NCBI GenBank assembly: GCA_002315765.1
Contig: DCIE01000038.1
Span: 1-16,582 of the forward strand
DNA: 16,582 bases
DNA from: Ruminococcaceae bacterium UBA1734
Lineage (GTDB): Bacteria; Bacillota; Clostridia; Oscillospirales; Acutalibacteraceae
Direction of reading: 5' to 3'
How positions within the stretch are numbered: position 1 is the stretch's first letter; every line of letters begins with the position of its first letter. Below the pieces are notes generated by a model. The model saw only the letters and a list, made by a program, of their open reading frames with translations, was not told the DNA's origin and made no database searches. Positions 5,337 through 12,696 of this stretch are shown here, piece after piece. The translations under genes and the position numbers were made by a program.

Positions 5337-6610
5337 TGTTTGTAGATATAGCTAAAATTCATTTGAAGGCAGGAAACGGCGGTAACGGCGCTGTTTCGTT
5401 TCACCGTGAAAAATATGTTGCGGCAGGTGGACCTGACGGCGGCGATGGTGGTCGTGGCGGAGATATTATATTTAAGGTTGATGACAATTTATCCACACTT
5501 GCCGACTTTAGATACAAAAGAAAATACGCTGCCGAAAACGGTCAAAACGGCGGTGCATCAAGATGTACCGGAAAAAGCGCCCCAAATCTTATAATCTATG
5601 TTCCCAGAGGAACGGTTGTAAAAGAAGCCGAAACCGAAAGAATTATTGCCGATTTATCCGACAACGAACCCCAAATTATTGCAAAAGGCGGAAACGGCGG
5701 TTGGGGCAACATACATTTTGCCACCTCAACAAGGCAGGTGCCCCGTTTTGCTAAAAACGGTAATCCGGGCGAGGAGCTTGATGTAGTTTTAGAACTTAAA
5801 CTTCTTGCAGATGTGGGGCTTATAGGCTTTCCTAATGTGGGAAAATCCACCCTTGTTTCGGTGGTGAGTGAGGCAAAACCAAAAATTGCCAACTACCATT
5901 TTACCACCCTTACTCCCGTATTGGGTGTTGTGAGAATGGGCGAAGGTTCTTCCTTTGTTATGGCGGATATTCCGGGACTCATTGAGGGTGCCGGTGAGGG
6001 AGTCGGATTGGGCCACGAATTTTTGCGTCATGTTGAGCGTTGCCGTATGCTTCTCCATATTATTGATGCATCGGGTAGCGAGGGTAGAGACCCCATTGAA
6101 GATTTTAATACCATAAACAAAGAGCTGGAAGTTTTCAGTGCCGAATTAAAGGACCGTCCGCAAATTGTGGTTGCAAATAAATGCGACCTATGCGAAGACG
6201 AGGACATTCAAAAACTAAAAGAGTATTTTGAGGGCAAGGGATATAAATTTTTCCCCATTATGGCAGCTATCGCCGAGGGTACAAACGACCTTATTAACTG
6301 CGTTGCCGCCGAACTTGCAAAACTCCCGCCTATGATTAGGTACGAAGCGCAACCAAAGCCCCATGTGGATTATACGGTACAAAAGAAACGAACATTTAAT
6401 ATCAGGGCTTGTGATGGTGTATTCTTCGTGGAAGATGCTCCGTGGCTTCTGGATGTTATGAATACAGTTGACCCGGATGATTACGAGTCTTTGCAGTATT
6501 TTGAGAGAATTCTCCGTTCAAGCGGAATTATTGATGCTCTCAGAAAAGCCGGTGTTACCGAGGGTGATACCGTCAGCGTATATGATGTTGAATTTGATTT
6601 TGTTGATTAA
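5336..6610 (+). CDS. obgE: GTPase Obg (ribosome assembly/stress)
   Basis: A 424-residue essential P-loop GTPase that binds 50S precursors. Three domains are visible. The Gly-rich Obg domain (1-158) has repeated GGNGG/GGDGGRGG turns. The G domain (about 159-335) has GFPNVGKST (164-172), DIPG (211-214), NKCD (281-284) and MAAI (309-312) in place of the G5 SA-x motif. The OCT domain (about 345-424) contains the VEDAPWLLDVMNTV and DDYESLQYFERILRSSGI elements. Length is normal for Firmicutes. The ATG shares one base with the upstream stop. Mini-RNase III follows after 12 nt. Confidence 0.97.
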   Translation: MFVDIAKIHLKAGNGGNGAVSFHREKYVAAGGPDGGDGGRGGDIIFKVDDNLSTLADFRYKRKYAAENGQNGGASRCTGKSAPNLIIYVPRGTVVKEAETERIIADLSDNEPQIIAKGGNGGWGNIHFATSTRQVPRFAKNGNPGEELDVVLELKLLADVGLIGFPNVGKSTLVSVVSEAKPKIANYHFTTLTPVLGVVRMGEGSSFVMADIPGLIEGAGEGVGLGHEFLRHVERCRMLLHIIDASGSEGRDPIEDFNTINKELEVFSAELKDRPQIVVANKCDLCEDEDIQKLKEYFEGKGYKFFPIMAAIAEGTNDLINCVAAELAKLPPMIRYEAQPKPHVDYTVQKKRTFNIRACDGVFFVEDAPWLLDVMNTVDPDDYESLQYFERILRSSGIIDALRKAGVTEGDTVSVYDVEFDFVD

Positions 6611-6622
6611 TAAGGTGTTTTA

Positions 6623-7000
6623 ATGGATAATGTAAACTGTTTAAGTCCATCTGTGTTATGCTTTGTGGGTGATGCGGTATATGGACTTTTAGTTAGGAAA
6701 TATTTAGCCGAAATCAACCGTCCTTCTGCCAAACTACATTCGGAATCGGTTAAATGGGTAAATGCCTCGGCACAGGCAGAAGCGTTTAAGCTTATTGAGC
6801 CTTTGCTTACCGAGGAAGAAATCGGAGTTTTTAAAAGAGGCAGAAATTTTCATACTTCATCTTCTCCCAAAAATTCAACAAAAAAAGATTATCATATTGC
6901 AACCGGTGTTGAAGCCCTTTTCGGTTTTCTTTATTTAAAAGAAGAAAACGACCGAATAAACAGGCTTTTCAGCGTAATAATAGAAAACGGTAAAAATTAA
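6623..7000 (+). CDS. mrnC: Mini-ribonuclease III
   Basis: A 125-residue RNase III-fold nuclease without a dsRNA-binding domain. In Bacillus it trims 23S rRNA precursor ends in a step that depends on L3. The signature VGDAVYGLLVRKYL holds catalytic D17. HSESVKWVNASAQA, RGRN and DYHIATGVEALFGFLYL (E97) complete the family pattern. AAGGTG lies about 5 nt upstream. It lies directly after obgE, so the two ribosome-assembly genes are expressed together. Confidence 0.93.
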   Translation: MDNVNCLSPSVLCFVGDAVYGLLVRKYLAEINRPSAKLHSESVKWVNASAQAEAFKLIEPLLTEEEIGVFKRGRNFHTSSSPKNSTKKDYHIATGVEALFGFLYLKEENDRINRLFSVIIENGKN

Positions 7001-7020
7001 AAAATAATAGATGTACGAAA

Positions 7021-7058
7021 AAGCCACCTGCTTAAAAAAGCAAGTGGCTTAAATTTTA
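7021..7058 (+). terminator. Terminator shared by mrnC and converging secG
   Basis: A 13-position stem (7021-7033 with 7038-7050, AAGCCAC.../...GTGGCTT) with one mismatch and a 4-nt A loop, followed by AAATTTTATTTT on the plus strand and preceded by A-rich sequence. It can serve transcripts from both directions. Confidence 0.85.
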
Positions 7059-7071
7059 TTTTGCCGTTTTA

Positions 7072-7320
7072 TTAACCCTTAAGTGCTAAATAGTTTGCAA
7101 CAATAGCAAGTACAAAGAAAGCTAAAGCGATATACTTTGTAAAACGAGCAAGAGTTGCATCAAAGGTACGAGCCTTGTTCTTAGAAAGAAATGTATCTGC
7201 ACCGCCGGAAATAGCTCCGCTTATTCCTGCACGATGACCCTGCTGTAAAAGAATTACAGCGACAATAACCAAAGAAACCAAAATAACTGCTATACCTAAA
7301 ATTATTTCCCAAACATTCAT
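7072..7320 (-). CDS. secG: Protein-export membrane protein SecG
   Basis: An 82-residue accessory subunit of the SecYEG translocon. Two membrane helices are visible (about residues 3-25 and 61-81) joined by a loop with the family motif LLQQGHRAGISGAISGGADTF. The C-terminal helix follows ARFTKYIAL. The ATG at 7320 is chosen because GGAGG lies about 9 nt upstream and it starts directly with the first helix. An in-frame ATG 30 nt earlier would add an unlikely N-terminus. It has its own promoter at 7374-7402 and converges on mrnC. Confidence 0.95.
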   Translation of the reverse strand: MNVWEIILGIAVILVSLVIVAVILLQQGHRAGISGAISGGADTFLSKNKARTFDATLARFTKYIALAFFVLAIVANYLALKG

Positions 7321-7373
7321 TTTTATAACCTCCGTAAAATGGCAAATCAATAATGCCGTCTAATGCAAAGAAC

Positions 7374-7402
7374 ATAATACCACAAAAAACAAGATTTTGC
7401 AA
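7374..7402 (-). promoter_or_regulatory. Promoter of secG
   Basis: On the minus strand: TTGCAA (7397-7402), a 17-nt spacer, TATTAT (7374-7379) preceded by TGG (extended -10). No clear terminator separates it from the upstream GNAT-like gene, so read-through is also possible. Confidence 0.75.
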
Positions 7403-7410
7403 GAACTTTT

Positions 7411-7782
7411 TTATTTTTTGCAACTACATCCGCCGAACAATTTATCAATATCTAATTTTCTTTGGGTTTCATCCTTGATAAAATCCAGTTTTTTAAATAT
7501 TATATTATCCATATCCGCAGTATATCTCGCATCAAGAACAAAACTTTCAGCCGCAACATGAAGAGCACTTCTAAGCACTCCGTCCGCCATAAGCAAATCC
7601 TCGGTAGGCTCAAGTTTCAGTATTGTTATTTGATTTTTGTCAAGGTTATAAAGGCAATATCCTAAAACTTCCTCGCCGCTTTTTGCGGTAACACACCCAG
7701 AAAACTCGTTGCAGCTTAATTCGTTTTCGGCAAAAATCTCTTTAACTTTTTGAAAATCTTTTTCAGGTAATACTGTTATCAT
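7411..7782 (-). CDS. Small GNAT-like protein of unknown function
   Basis: A 123-residue soluble protein not assigned to a named family. The pattern GEEVLGYCLYNLDKNQITILKLEPTEDLLMADGVLRSALHVAAESFVLDARY resembles an acetyltransferase strand-turn-helix core (beta4-alpha3-beta5), but the acetyl-CoA loop Q/R-x-x-G-x-G/A is not clearly present. The C-terminus ends with LFGGCSCKK, two cysteines and a basic tail. Its ATG overlaps the rluB stop by four bases (ATGA), so it is translationally coupled and belongs to the end of the scpA-rluB operon. Confidence 0.7.
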   Translation of the reverse strand: MITVLPEKDFQKVKEIFAENELSCNEFSGCVTAKSGEEVLGYCLYNLDKNQITILKLEPTEDLLMADGVLRSALHVAAESFVLDARYTADMDNIIFKKLDFIKDETQRKLDIDKLFGGCSCKK

Positions 7783-8519
7783 ACTTCTTTTTCCTTTGAA
7801 ATGCCCTCTATGCGTTTCATTTCTCTTTCGTTAAGATTTCTCCAAGAGCCTTGAGGTAACATACCAAGCTTAACTCCGGCTATTTCGGTGCGCTTAAGCC
7901 TTAATACCTCTAACTTAACCTCTTCACACATTCTTCTTATTTGCCGGTTTCTGCCCTCGCTGATTATAAAACACAAAACCGTTCTGTCGGGTTTTCTCTC
8001 AAGCACAAAAACATCGCAGGGCAAAACATTTTTTCCGTCTAAACTAATACTGCCGTTGGAAAGTGCTTCAAGTTGGCTGTCTTCTACATTTCCTTTAACG
8101 GTAACACGGTAGGTTTTATTTACATGGCTTGAAGGGTGGGTTAGCTTATTCGCCATTTCTCCGTCATTTGTCATTAAAAGGAGTCCTTCGGAGTTTTTAT
8201 CAAGTCTTCCCACCGGAAAAACCTTAACTCCCACATCTTTCACAAGGTCGCTAACGCATTTTCTATCCGACTCATCCTTCATTGTTGTAACAAATCCACG
8301 GGGTTTATGCAGCATAATATAAACCTTTTGGGTTACGGGGATTACTCTTTTCCCTCTTACGGTAACCTTGTCTCTTTTCGGGTCAACCTTATCACCCAAA
8401 CCGGCAATCCTGCCGTTTACCTTAACCTTTCCCTCGCTTATTAATTCTTCCGATTTTCTTCTTGAAGCCACACCGCATTCCGAAAGGAATTTTTGCAGCC
8501 TTTCCTTATTGTCTTTCAT
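7779..8519 (-). CDS. rluB: 23S rRNA pseudouridine synthase, RsuA/RluB family
   Basis: A 246-residue enzyme that isomerises a uridine of 23S rRNA. The N-terminal S4 RNA-binding domain spans about 5-60 (RLQKFLSECGVASRRKSEELI). The catalytic domain has the GRLDKNSEGLLLMTNDGE motif with catalytic D107, then RNRQIRRM-CEEV. AAGGAG lies about 6 nt before the ATG, which falls inside the last codons of dacF (14-nt overlap). Position after dacF is usual in Firmicutes. RsuA and RluB cannot be fully separated from sequence alone, but gene context favours RluB. Confidence 0.92.
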   Translation of the reverse strand: MKDNKERLQKFLSECGVASRRKSEELISEGKVKVNGRIAGLGDKVDPKRDKVTVRGKRVIPVTQKVYIMLHKPRGFVTTMKDESDRKCVSDLVKDVGVKVFPVGRLDKNSEGLLLMTNDGEMANKLTHPSSHVNKTYRVTVKGNVEDSQLEALSNGSISLDGKNVLPCDVFVLERKPDRTVLCFIISEGRNRQIRRMCEEVKLEVLRLKRTEIAGVKLGMLPQGSWRNLNEREMKRIEGISKEKEV

Positions 8520-9615
8520 TAATACTCCTTAAAATACATAATAAAATTTCCTTAAACATACTTTTGCTGTCCTCATTATGGGAAATTTTATTATTAAATT
8601 CTATACTTTCCTGTGCCAACACCGTATCGTCTGCACAATATTTTACCAAACCGATTTTTTCACCTTCAACAGTAGGGGAATATAAAAATTTCGGCAAAAA
8701 AATCTCGGTTTTTATTTTTAAATCGTAGGTAAAAAACTCTTTCTTCGCTATTTTTATCTCGGCAAAGGTTTGATTTCCACCCACGATAGGGATTTTTACT
8801 GTTTGTTTTTCGAGAACAACAGGACTTAATTTTTCGTACGCCTTATCAATTAACTCCCGATGGTCATCCCAATCATCCGGGTCATTTAGAGTAACCGCTA
8901 TTACATATTTTCCGCCTTTTTTTGCCGCCGAAACCAAACATCTTCCGGATTTTTTGGTATATCCCGTTTTAACGCCTATTATATCATCGTATTCCTTAAG
9001 CAATCGGTTATGATTTGTTATTCTATGCTCTATGGGAGGATTTCCAAACCTAATCGTAGCACTCTTTGAGCACACCGCTTTTCTGAAAGCCTCATACTCC
9101 ATAGCTTTTTTTGTTATAATTGCAAGGTCAAGAGCTGTTGTATGATGCTCACCTTTATCAAGTCCCGAAGGTGTTTCAAAAACCGTGTCTTTAAGGCATA
9201 ATTCCTTTGCCTTATTATTCATTAAACTCACAAATCCGTCAATGCTTTTTCCGATATGTATTGCCGCCGTATTGGCAGCATCATTTCCCGAGGTTAACAT
9301 CATACCGTAAAGTAAATCCTCAAGGGTTATTTTATCCCCTGCCTTCAAGCCTAAGGAGGTACCCTCAACACCTATTCCCAAAGGGGAAACATTTACGGTT
9401 TCTTTTAAATTTCCGTAGCAACAAATCAGCAACGCCGTCATAATCTTAGTAGTACTCGCCATAGGAAGCGGCATATTTGAGTTTTTAGCCAAAAGTATCT
9501 CTTTTGTATCGCCGTTTATTACCACATAAGATTTTGCACTGTCGGCATTGATATTTATTTGAAAAAATCCGAAAAAAATAATAAGGCTTAAAACAAAGCA
9601 ACACAATTTTTTCAT
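8506..9615 (-). CDS. dacF: D-alanyl-D-alanine carboxypeptidase (DacF/PBP5-like)
   Basis: A 369-residue secreted penicillin-binding protein that removes the terminal D-Ala of peptidoglycan stem peptides. The signal peptide is about residues 1-24 (MKKLCCFVLSLIIFFGFF). The active-site motifs are S54-T-T-K57, S109-G-N111 and K216-T-G218. The C-terminal beta domain follows from about 275, ending in a weak amphipathic tail as in type-5 PBPs. Its place next to ytfJ (GerW) suggests a sporulation-related member such as DacF/DacB. GGGGGG lies 5 nt before the ATG but is largely buried in a predicted hairpin (9623-9648). The 3' end overlaps rluB. Confidence 0.92.
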   Translation of the reverse strand: MKKLCCFVLSLIIFFGFFQININADSAKSYVVINGDTKEILLAKNSNMPLPMASTTKIMTALLICCYGNLKETVNVSPLGIGVEGTSLGLKAGDKITLEDLLYGMMLTSGNDAANTAAIHIGKSIDGFVSLMNNKAKELCLKDTVFETPSGLDKGEHHTTALDLAIITKKAMEYEAFRKAVCSKSATIRFGNPPIEHRITNHNRLLKEYDDIIGVKTGYTKKSGRCLVSAAKKGGKYVIAVTLNDPDDWDDHRELIDKAYEKLSPVVLEKQTVKIPIVGGNQTFAEIKIAKKEFFTYDLKIKTEIFLPKFLYSPTVEGEKIGLVKYCADDTVLAQESIEFNNKISHNEDSKSMFKEILLCILRSINERQ

Positions 9616-9622
9616 AAAATCC

Positions 9623-9648
9623 CCCCAACAAAAAATAATATGTTGAGG
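9623..9648 (-). promoter_or_regulatory. Hairpin covering the dacF ribosome-binding site
   Basis: In minus-strand RNA, CCUCAACA pairs with UGUUGGGG over 8 bp, with one U-G pair and a 10-nt loop. The 3' arm is part of the G-rich Shine-Dalgarno site of dacF. There is no T tract after it, so translation control fits better than termination. Confidence 0.5.
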
Positions 9649-9656
9649 AAATTTTT

Positions 9657-10040
9657 TTATTCTACATCATGCTTGTTTTTTTCTTTTTTAAATAGAGATT
9701 TTACCTTGTCCAACAATTCAGGTGCCATACTTACCGCTTTATCAATAGTGCCTAATTCGTTGTAAATTGGCATCATTTTTACATTCCCGTCGCTTACGGC
9801 AATAAATGCAACCGGATTTACGGTAACACCGGCTCCTCCGCCTCCTCCGAAAAGTCCCGAGGATGATTTGCTTGCAAAATCACTGCCTCCGGTAGCAACT
9901 CCGAAAGAAACCTTTGAAACCGGAATAAGTGTAATTCCGTCTACGGTAAGAGGTGTACCGATTATAGTATCGGCATCCACCATTGTTCTGAGATTATTAA
10001 GTGTGGAGTCCATTATTTGACCTATCTTATTTTCACTCAT
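9657..10040 (-). CDS. ytfJ: Sporulation protein YtfJ (GerW family)
   Basis: A 127-residue protein of the GerW/YtfJ family, linked in Bacillus to spore germination. Family marks are IMDSTLNNLRTMVDADTIIGTPL, the strand ITLIPVSKVSFGVATGG, and a glycine-rich loop SSGLFGGGGGAGVTVNPVAFIAV, followed by the basic tail KSLFKKEKNKHDVE. AAAGGAA lies about 9 nt upstream. Located between the DUF2953 gene and dacF, its standard setting in spore-forming Clostridia. The presence of this gene is the main hint that the organism forms spores. Confidence 0.93.
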   Translation of the reverse strand: MSENKIGQIMDSTLNNLRTMVDADTIIGTPLTVDGITLIPVSKVSFGVATGGSDFASKSSSGLFGGGGGAGVTVNPVAFIAVSDGNVKMMPIYNELGTIDKAVSMAPELLDKVKSLFKKEKNKHDVE

Positions 10041-10044
10041 TTTC

Positions 10045-10686
10045 TTAAATTCCTTTCTGTACGCTTGGTGCGTTATTTTTTAAATATTTTTTTATTTCTT
10101 TATATCCCTTTAAAGCACCGATAACACCGACTATAATTCTAATCTTAACTTTAAAATAACAATCTATTTCAAAATCGGTTTTGTTAAAGTCTGCTGTAAT
10201 ACTTATGTTTTTAAGTCTTACATTGCTCTCGTTTGAAACAAACGAGGTCAGCGGATAAACCGCCGTACAAACCGCACCGTATTTTATTGCCGTATCGACG
10301 GCGTTATCAGTTGCCACAACAATACCGATATTAAGGTTTTCAAAACCAACTTTTTTAAGAATACCTTTAAGGCTTTTTAAAACTATTTTAATTAAATCGG
10401 TAGCAATAACAAAGGTTTGCCAAAATCCTTTTTCTTCTTTTTTGGTTTTAAAAAACTCAAGGATTTTATTTTCTTTTTTTGAAGGCTTTGTGTTTTTTGA
10501 TTTTTCTTTGATTGTCTTTTCCTTTTTTATCTTTTTCGGATTTTTTGTATCAAGCAACTTAATGCCGAAAAGATAAATCTTTGCCGAGGAATCGTCTCCT
10601 ACCCTTACCTCAATAACAATCGGCATAAATAATAATAATACAAGTAATAAGAGCAATACGGCACAAACAATATATACTGCTATCAA
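10045..10686 (-). CDS. ytfI: DUF2953 membrane-anchored protein (YtfI-like)
   Basis: A 213-residue protein with one N-terminal membrane segment (about 2-23, very Leu-rich). A beta strand VIEVRVGDDSSAKIYLFGIKLL follows, then a lysine-rich linker (about 53-85), and a soluble C-terminal half with LNIGIVVATDNAVDTAIKYGAVCTAVYPLTSFV, the hallmark stretch of DUF2953. Role unknown; it regularly sits beside ytfJ. The start is TTG, supported by GGAG about 10 nt upstream inside the end of scpB and by the membrane segment beginning at once. Confidence 0.85.
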   Translation of the reverse strand: MIAVYIVCAVLLLLLVLLLFMPIVIEVRVGDDSSAKIYLFGIKLLDTKNPKKIKKEKTIKEKSKNTKPSKKENKILEFFKTKKEEKGFWQTFVIATDLIKIVLKSLKGILKKVGFENLNIGIVVATDNAVDTAIKYGAVCTAVYPLTSFVSNESNVRLKNISITADFNKTDFEIDCYFKVKIRIIVGVIGALKGYKEIKKYLKNNAPSVQKGI

Positions 10687-10688
10687 AA

Positions 10689-11279
10689 TTAATTATCTCC
10701 GTTAATTATTTCTTCCTGCGTATCATCGGCAATTTTAAGTTGTTCACCTATGTCGTTAACCGCTTCTCCCGAATCGGGAAGCTTCGGCAGTTCCGACAAA
10801 TCACTTATACCAAAGCATCTTAAAAAATTCTTGGTAGTGCCGTAAAGTATGGGATGTCCCGGAAGCTCCAGTCTTCCTCTTTCCTCTATAAGTTCCTTTT
10901 CAACAAGGGTTGTCATAACTCCCGAGCAGTCAACACCTCTAACCTGCTCCACAAAGGCTTTTGTAACCGGCTGGTTATATGCTACAACCGAAAGCACCTC
11001 TAAAGCGGCCGGTGAAAGCGGAGTTCTCCTCTTAATGTCAAAAGCCGTCTTAATATACTCGGCATATTTTTTGTCGGTAGCAAGTTGATAGGTGTTTTCA
11101 AGTTTTACAAGACAAACACCGCTTTTATTCTCTATAAGTCGACTTTCAAGACCTTTTGCTATCTCTTCTATTTTTTCCGGTTTTTCTTCAAAAATACCCG
11201 ACAACCTATCAATACTCATAGGTTCGCCCGAGGCAAAAAGCACTGCTTCCAAGGCTGAAATTTTTTCTTGCTTATTCAT
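10689..11279 (-). CDS. scpB: Segregation and condensation protein B
   Basis: A 196-residue kleisin-interacting subunit of the SMC-ScpAB condensin. It has two winged-helix domains: EAVLFASGEPMSIDRLSGIF at the start and TPLSPAALEVLSVVAYNQPVTKAFVEQVRGVDCSGVMTTLVEKELIEERGR in the middle, ending with the conserved GHPILYGTTKNFLRCFGI. AAGGAGG lies 5-6 nt upstream. The start overlaps scpA by 8 nt. Length is normal. Confidence 0.96.
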   Translation of the reverse strand: MNKQEKISALEAVLFASGEPMSIDRLSGIFEEKPEKIEEIAKGLESRLIENKSGVCLVKLENTYQLATDKKYAEYIKTAFDIKRRTPLSPAALEVLSVVAYNQPVTKAFVEQVRGVDCSGVMTTLVEKELIEERGRLELPGHPILYGTTKNFLRCFGISDLSELPKLPDSGEAVNDIGEQLKIADDTQEEIINGDN

Positions 11280-11991
11280 CTTTTGCCTCCTTAATTAAAT
11301 TAATCTCGGTTTCATCACTATCTCCCGATATTTTGACTCTGTTATCCTTGCAAAGCTCAAGCACCGCAAGAAAGGTTGCCACAAGCTCGGAACGGCTCTT
11401 TGCGGTTTTGTAGAGAGAAGAAAGTTTGCTCTTTCCTCCATTAACAAGGGTTCTCATTACAAAAACTATTTTTGAAGATACGGCAAAAATCTTTTTTGCC
11501 ACAATCTTTGTAAAGGGTGCCACATTGGGCGGTAATTTTCTCTTACCCCTGCCTACAGCCTGAATATATGCATCAAATAAAATATCAGCCGAGCTTACAA
11601 GTTCATATTTCTTATCAAATTCATATACCGTGGGTTTTCTTATAAAGGTATTAAATCCATCGGTCATTAACGACAGTTTTTGTGCCATTTGGCGACAAAT
11701 TTGGTATTCAATCAGTTCTCCCGTAAGTTCTTCCTTTAGTTGCTCAATCTCATCGTGCTTAGGCAAAAGACTTACCGTTTTAATATAAATAAGCCTGGAT
11801 GCCATAGTAATAAACTCGCTGGAAATATCCATTTCTTCCTGCTTGAATTTCTCTATTTGCTCAAGATATTGGTCAATAAGCACCGAAAGGTTAATATCGA
11901 AAATATTAAGTTTATTTTTTGCAATCAGCTGCAACAAAAGGTCAAGCGGTCCTTCAAACCCTTGGGTTTTATAGGAAATTTCTGTTTCCAT
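11272..11991 (-). CDS. scpA: Segregation and condensation protein A (kleisin)
   Basis: A 239-residue kleisin that bridges the SMC heads in bacterial condensin. The N-terminal signature is FEGPLDLLLQLIAKNKLNIFDINLSVLIDQYL (about 13-44), followed by ITMASRLIYIKTVSLLP. The C-terminal winged helix is near SRSELVATFLAVLELCKDNRV. GAGGTGA lies about 12 nt upstream. Overlap with scpB signals coupled translation of the two partners in fixed ratio. Confidence 0.96.
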   Translation of the reverse strand: METEISYKTQGFEGPLDLLLQLIAKNKLNIFDINLSVLIDQYLEQIEKFKQEEMDISSEFITMASRLIYIKTVSLLPKHDEIEQLKEELTGELIEYQICRQMAQKLSLMTDGFNTFIRKPTVYEFDKKYELVSSADILFDAYIQAVGRGKRKLPPNVAPFTKIVAKKIFAVSSKIVFVMRTLVNGGKSKLSSLYKTAKSRSELVATFLAVLELCKDNRVKISGDSDETEINLIKEAKDE

Positions 11992-12010
11992 TTTTGCACA
12001 TCACCTCAAA

Positions 12011-12682
12011 TTAATTAATTCCGAAAATCATCCCTGCAACCTTGCTAAGTCCGTTAATAATAGTCGATGATGCCAAACTAAGCGGTTTATCGAAAACGCC
12101 CATATATACAAGAAGGAACATTCCCCAAATAATATATCTTTCATATTGCATAAGACGATAGTAAATTCTGTCAGGCAAAAATGCGTTAAGCAATCTTGAA
12201 CCGTCAAGGGGAGGAACGGGAATAAGATTGAAAACCGCAAGATATACATTTATTTGCACAATATATGAAAAAAACATTATTACATATATTACAACTGCGT
12301 AGGCAGACAAAAACTTATAAACGGCAAAATTAATCAATGTTGCAATAAAAGCCACAATGATATTCGACACGGGTCCTGCAAGGGCGGTTATAGCCATATC
12401 TCTTTTGGGATTTTTAAAGTTTCGCATATTAACCTGAACAGGTTTTGCCCAACCGAAACCGAAAAGCAAAATAGCCAATGCACCCATATAGTCAATATGC
12501 CTTAAAGGATTTAGGGTTAGTCTGCCCTGATATCTCGGTGTTGGGTCCCCTAATTTAGTTGCCACAAATCCATGGGCAAACTCGTGAATGGGTAATGTTA
12601 AAAATATTACCACAAGGGAAGATAGTATTCCCACAACTATTCCCGTAAAATCCGTGGTACCCTTTAGTGCGTTAATAAGCAT
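12011..12682 (-). CDS. Site-2 protease family zinc metalloprotease (M50)
   Basis: A 223-residue intramembrane metalloprotease homologue. The zinc site is H33-E34-F35-A36-H37 within the first membrane helix. The second conserved site is NLIPVPPLDGSRLL with D160 as third ligand. ALAGPVSNIIVA (about 100-111) starts another helix, and five or so membrane segments are visible overall. There is no PDZ domain, so it belongs to the short S2P group with unknown substrate rather than to RseP. GAGGTAG lies about 7 nt upstream. It lies just ahead of scpA, a common arrangement in Clostridia. Confidence 0.9.
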   Translation of the reverse strand: MLINALKGTTDFTGIVVGILSSLVVIFLTLPIHEFAHGFVATKLGDPTPRYQGRLTLNPLRHIDYMGALAILLFGFGWAKPVQVNMRNFKNPKRDMAITALAGPVSNIIVAFIATLINFAVYKFLSAYAVVIYVIMFFSYIVQINVYLAVFNLIPVPPLDGSRLLNAFLPDRIYYRLMQYERYIIWGMFLLVYMGVFDKPLSLASSTIINGLSKVAGMIFGIN

Positions 12683-12696
12683 TTTTCTACCTCGCT

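Noticed and set aside
9623..9648. Terminator between ytfJ and dacF
   Set aside because: On the transcribed strand the stem is followed by GGATTTTATG, with no T tract, so termination is unlikely.
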